Assembly: GCA_018067325.1 (NCBI GenBank)
Contig: JAGPUU010000009.1
Location: 1-7,967 of the forward strand
Reading direction: 5' to 3'
Origin: Amphritea sp.
GTDB taxonomy: Bacteria > Pseudomonadota > Gammaproteobacteria > Pseudomonadales > Balneatricaceae
DNA length: 7,967 nucleotides
The notes under the pieces are model-generated. The model ran no database searches, was not told the DNA's origin, and worked only from the letters and a program-made list of their open reading frames with translations. Below, one piece after another: positions 7,190-7,967 of this stretch; the stretch's first letter is position 1; every line of letters begins with the position of its first letter. Position numbers and translations under genes: made by a program.

Positions 7190-7967
7190 TGACGCATCCG
7201 ACAGAACAGCCCGAAGCACAGACAGTAGTGCAATCAGCAGAGCAATCAGTAGCGCTGCCCCTAACCGACTTTATCCACCGGCACCCCCGGTTGTTTATCC
7301 TCACCGGCGCCGGCTGCAGCACCCAATCAGGGATTCCTGATTACCGGGACAAAAATGGCGAATGGAAACGTCAACCACCGGTACAACACCGGGACTTTTT
7401 GACCAGCCACGCCACCCGACAGCGTTTCTGGGCCAGGAGCCTGATCGGCTGGCCGCTGATGGCGAATGCCCGGCCCAATGCGGTGCATGAAAGTTTGCAG
7501 CTATTAGAACAGAAAGGGTATTGCCAACAACTAGTCACCCAGAATGTTGACCGGCTACATCAACTGGCGGGACAACAACAGGTGATCGACCTCCACGGCC
7601 GCTCAGATCAGGTGATCTGCATGGCGTGCGATAGACTCCACGACCGCAACCGAATCCATCAACAGATGGCCGATGAGAACCCTGAATTCGCGCAATACAC
7701 CGCCACTGCAGCACCGGATGGCGATGCAGATCTGGACGGCATCGATTTCAGCGGATTCAAAGTCACTAACTGCCCCGACTGTGACGGCATGTTGAAGCCA
7801 AATGTAGTTTTCTTCGGCGATAACGTACCTAAGGAGCGGGTATTCAGTGCATTAGACAGTCTCAAGCAATCGGATGCGCTACTGGTTGTTGGTTCATCAC
7901 TGATGGTTTATTCCGGTTTTCGCTTCTGTAAACAAGCGGCGCAGCTGAATATCCCAATCATCGCCAT
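7189..7967 (+). CDS. SIR2 family NAD-dependent protein deacylase, class II (SIRT4-like); 3' end outside window
   Basis: 259 codons are visible and the frame stays open to the right edge. The product is a sirtuin, removing acyl groups from lysines with NAD as co-substrate, in the cytoplasm. NAD-site motifs are TGAGCSTQSGIPDYRD (39-54), QNVD (118-121) and GSSLMVYSG (235-243). The catalytic His136 is in LHG. Two CxxC pairs (144/147 and 195/198) form the zinc ribbon, followed by KPNVVFFGD (203-211). The wording, including QHRDF, RQRFWAR..IGWP, APDGD and VYSGFRF, follows human SIRT4 and bacterial class II sirtuins rather than CobB. A Gln/Glu-rich stretch of about 20 residues precedes the domain. 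ATG 7189 is the first possible start after the MocR stop in this frame, which ends 45 bases upstream. No ribosome binding site is seen. It may have its own promoter or be read through from the MocR gene. Substrates cannot be predicted. Confidence 0.95.
   Translation, partial: MTHPTEQPEAQTVVQSAEQSVALPLTDFIHRHPRLFILTGAGCSTQSGIPDYRDKNGEWKRQPPVQHRDFLTSHATRQRFWARSLIGWPLMANARPNAVHESLQLLEQKGYCQQLVTQNVDRLHQLAGQQQVIDLHGRSDQVICMACDRLHDRNRIHQQMADENPEFAQYTATAAPDGDADLDGIDFSGFKVTNCPDCDGMLKPNVVFFGDNVPKERVFSALDSLKQSDALLVVGSSLMVYSGFRFCKQAAQLNIPIIA

Noticed and set aside
7230..7249. Direct repeat GCAATCAG, two copies 12 bases apart
   Set aside because: It lies in the coding sequence of the sirtuin tail (VQSAEQSVA) and is explained by repeated Gln-Ser codons. 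There is no array and no third copy nearby.
1..7967. Mobile element, CRISPR array, tRNA, rRNA, toxin-antitoxin or defence genes
   Set aside because: No repeats with spacers, transposase or integrase motifs, tRNA-like folds or small paired ORFs were found. All of the window is accounted for by six ordinary chromosomal genes and their control regions.

Overview
The window looks like chromosomal DNA from a marine-type gammaproteobacterium, probably in or near the Oceanospirillales/Pseudomonas side of the class. This is judged from protein style: an MscK-type channel, a FadM/YbgC-like thioesterase, a malate synthase G with the enterobacterial/pseudomonad motif set, and a MocR regulator beginning MPRARYK. 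It also fits the intermediate base composition and the classical sigma70 and Rho-independent signals. No mobile element, RNA gene, CRISPR array or phage gene is visible, and the gene density is ordinary.

Layout, left to right. (1) Bases 1-2484 (+): the C-terminal 549 residues of a large MscK/MscM-type mechanosensitive channel, entering from the left edge. It is followed closely by a small hot-dog-fold acyl-CoA thioesterase and a 116-residue DUF4870-like membrane protein. The gaps are 43 and 26 bases, and the set ends at a strong terminator (2511-2537), so it looks like the end of an operon. (2) Bases 2541-4974 (+): a regulated-looking leader with a dyad, a TATAAT box and a 12-bp palindrome, then malate synthase G (glcB), the glyoxylate-consuming enzyme of the glyoxylate/glycolate routes. 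A bidirectional terminator at 5003-5031 is shared with the converging gene. (3) Bases 5047-7143: a divergent pair. A DJ-1/PfpI-family protein is on the minus strand and a MocR-type (GntR-aminotransferase) regulator on the plus strand, with about 156 bases between them full of dyads. This is the usual arrangement of a MocR regulator and its target. (4) Bases 7189-7967 (+): a class II, SIRT4-like sirtuin (NAD-dependent protein deacylase) cut by the right edge. It has no visible Shine-Dalgarno sequence, and a candidate promoter predicts transcription starting at or near its ATG.

Functionally, glcB is central carbon metabolism (acetate or glycolate growth). The MocR/DJ-1 pair is probably a self-contained regulatory unit with an unknown effector. 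The sirtuin may act on acylated metabolic enzymes. A link between glcB and the sirtuin is only a hypothesis from proximity. I found no clearly undescribed system. The points most worth a second look are the glcB upstream dyad, the operator-rich divergent region, the lysine at the usual histidine position of the DJ-1 protein, and the possibly leaderless SIRT4-like sirtuin.
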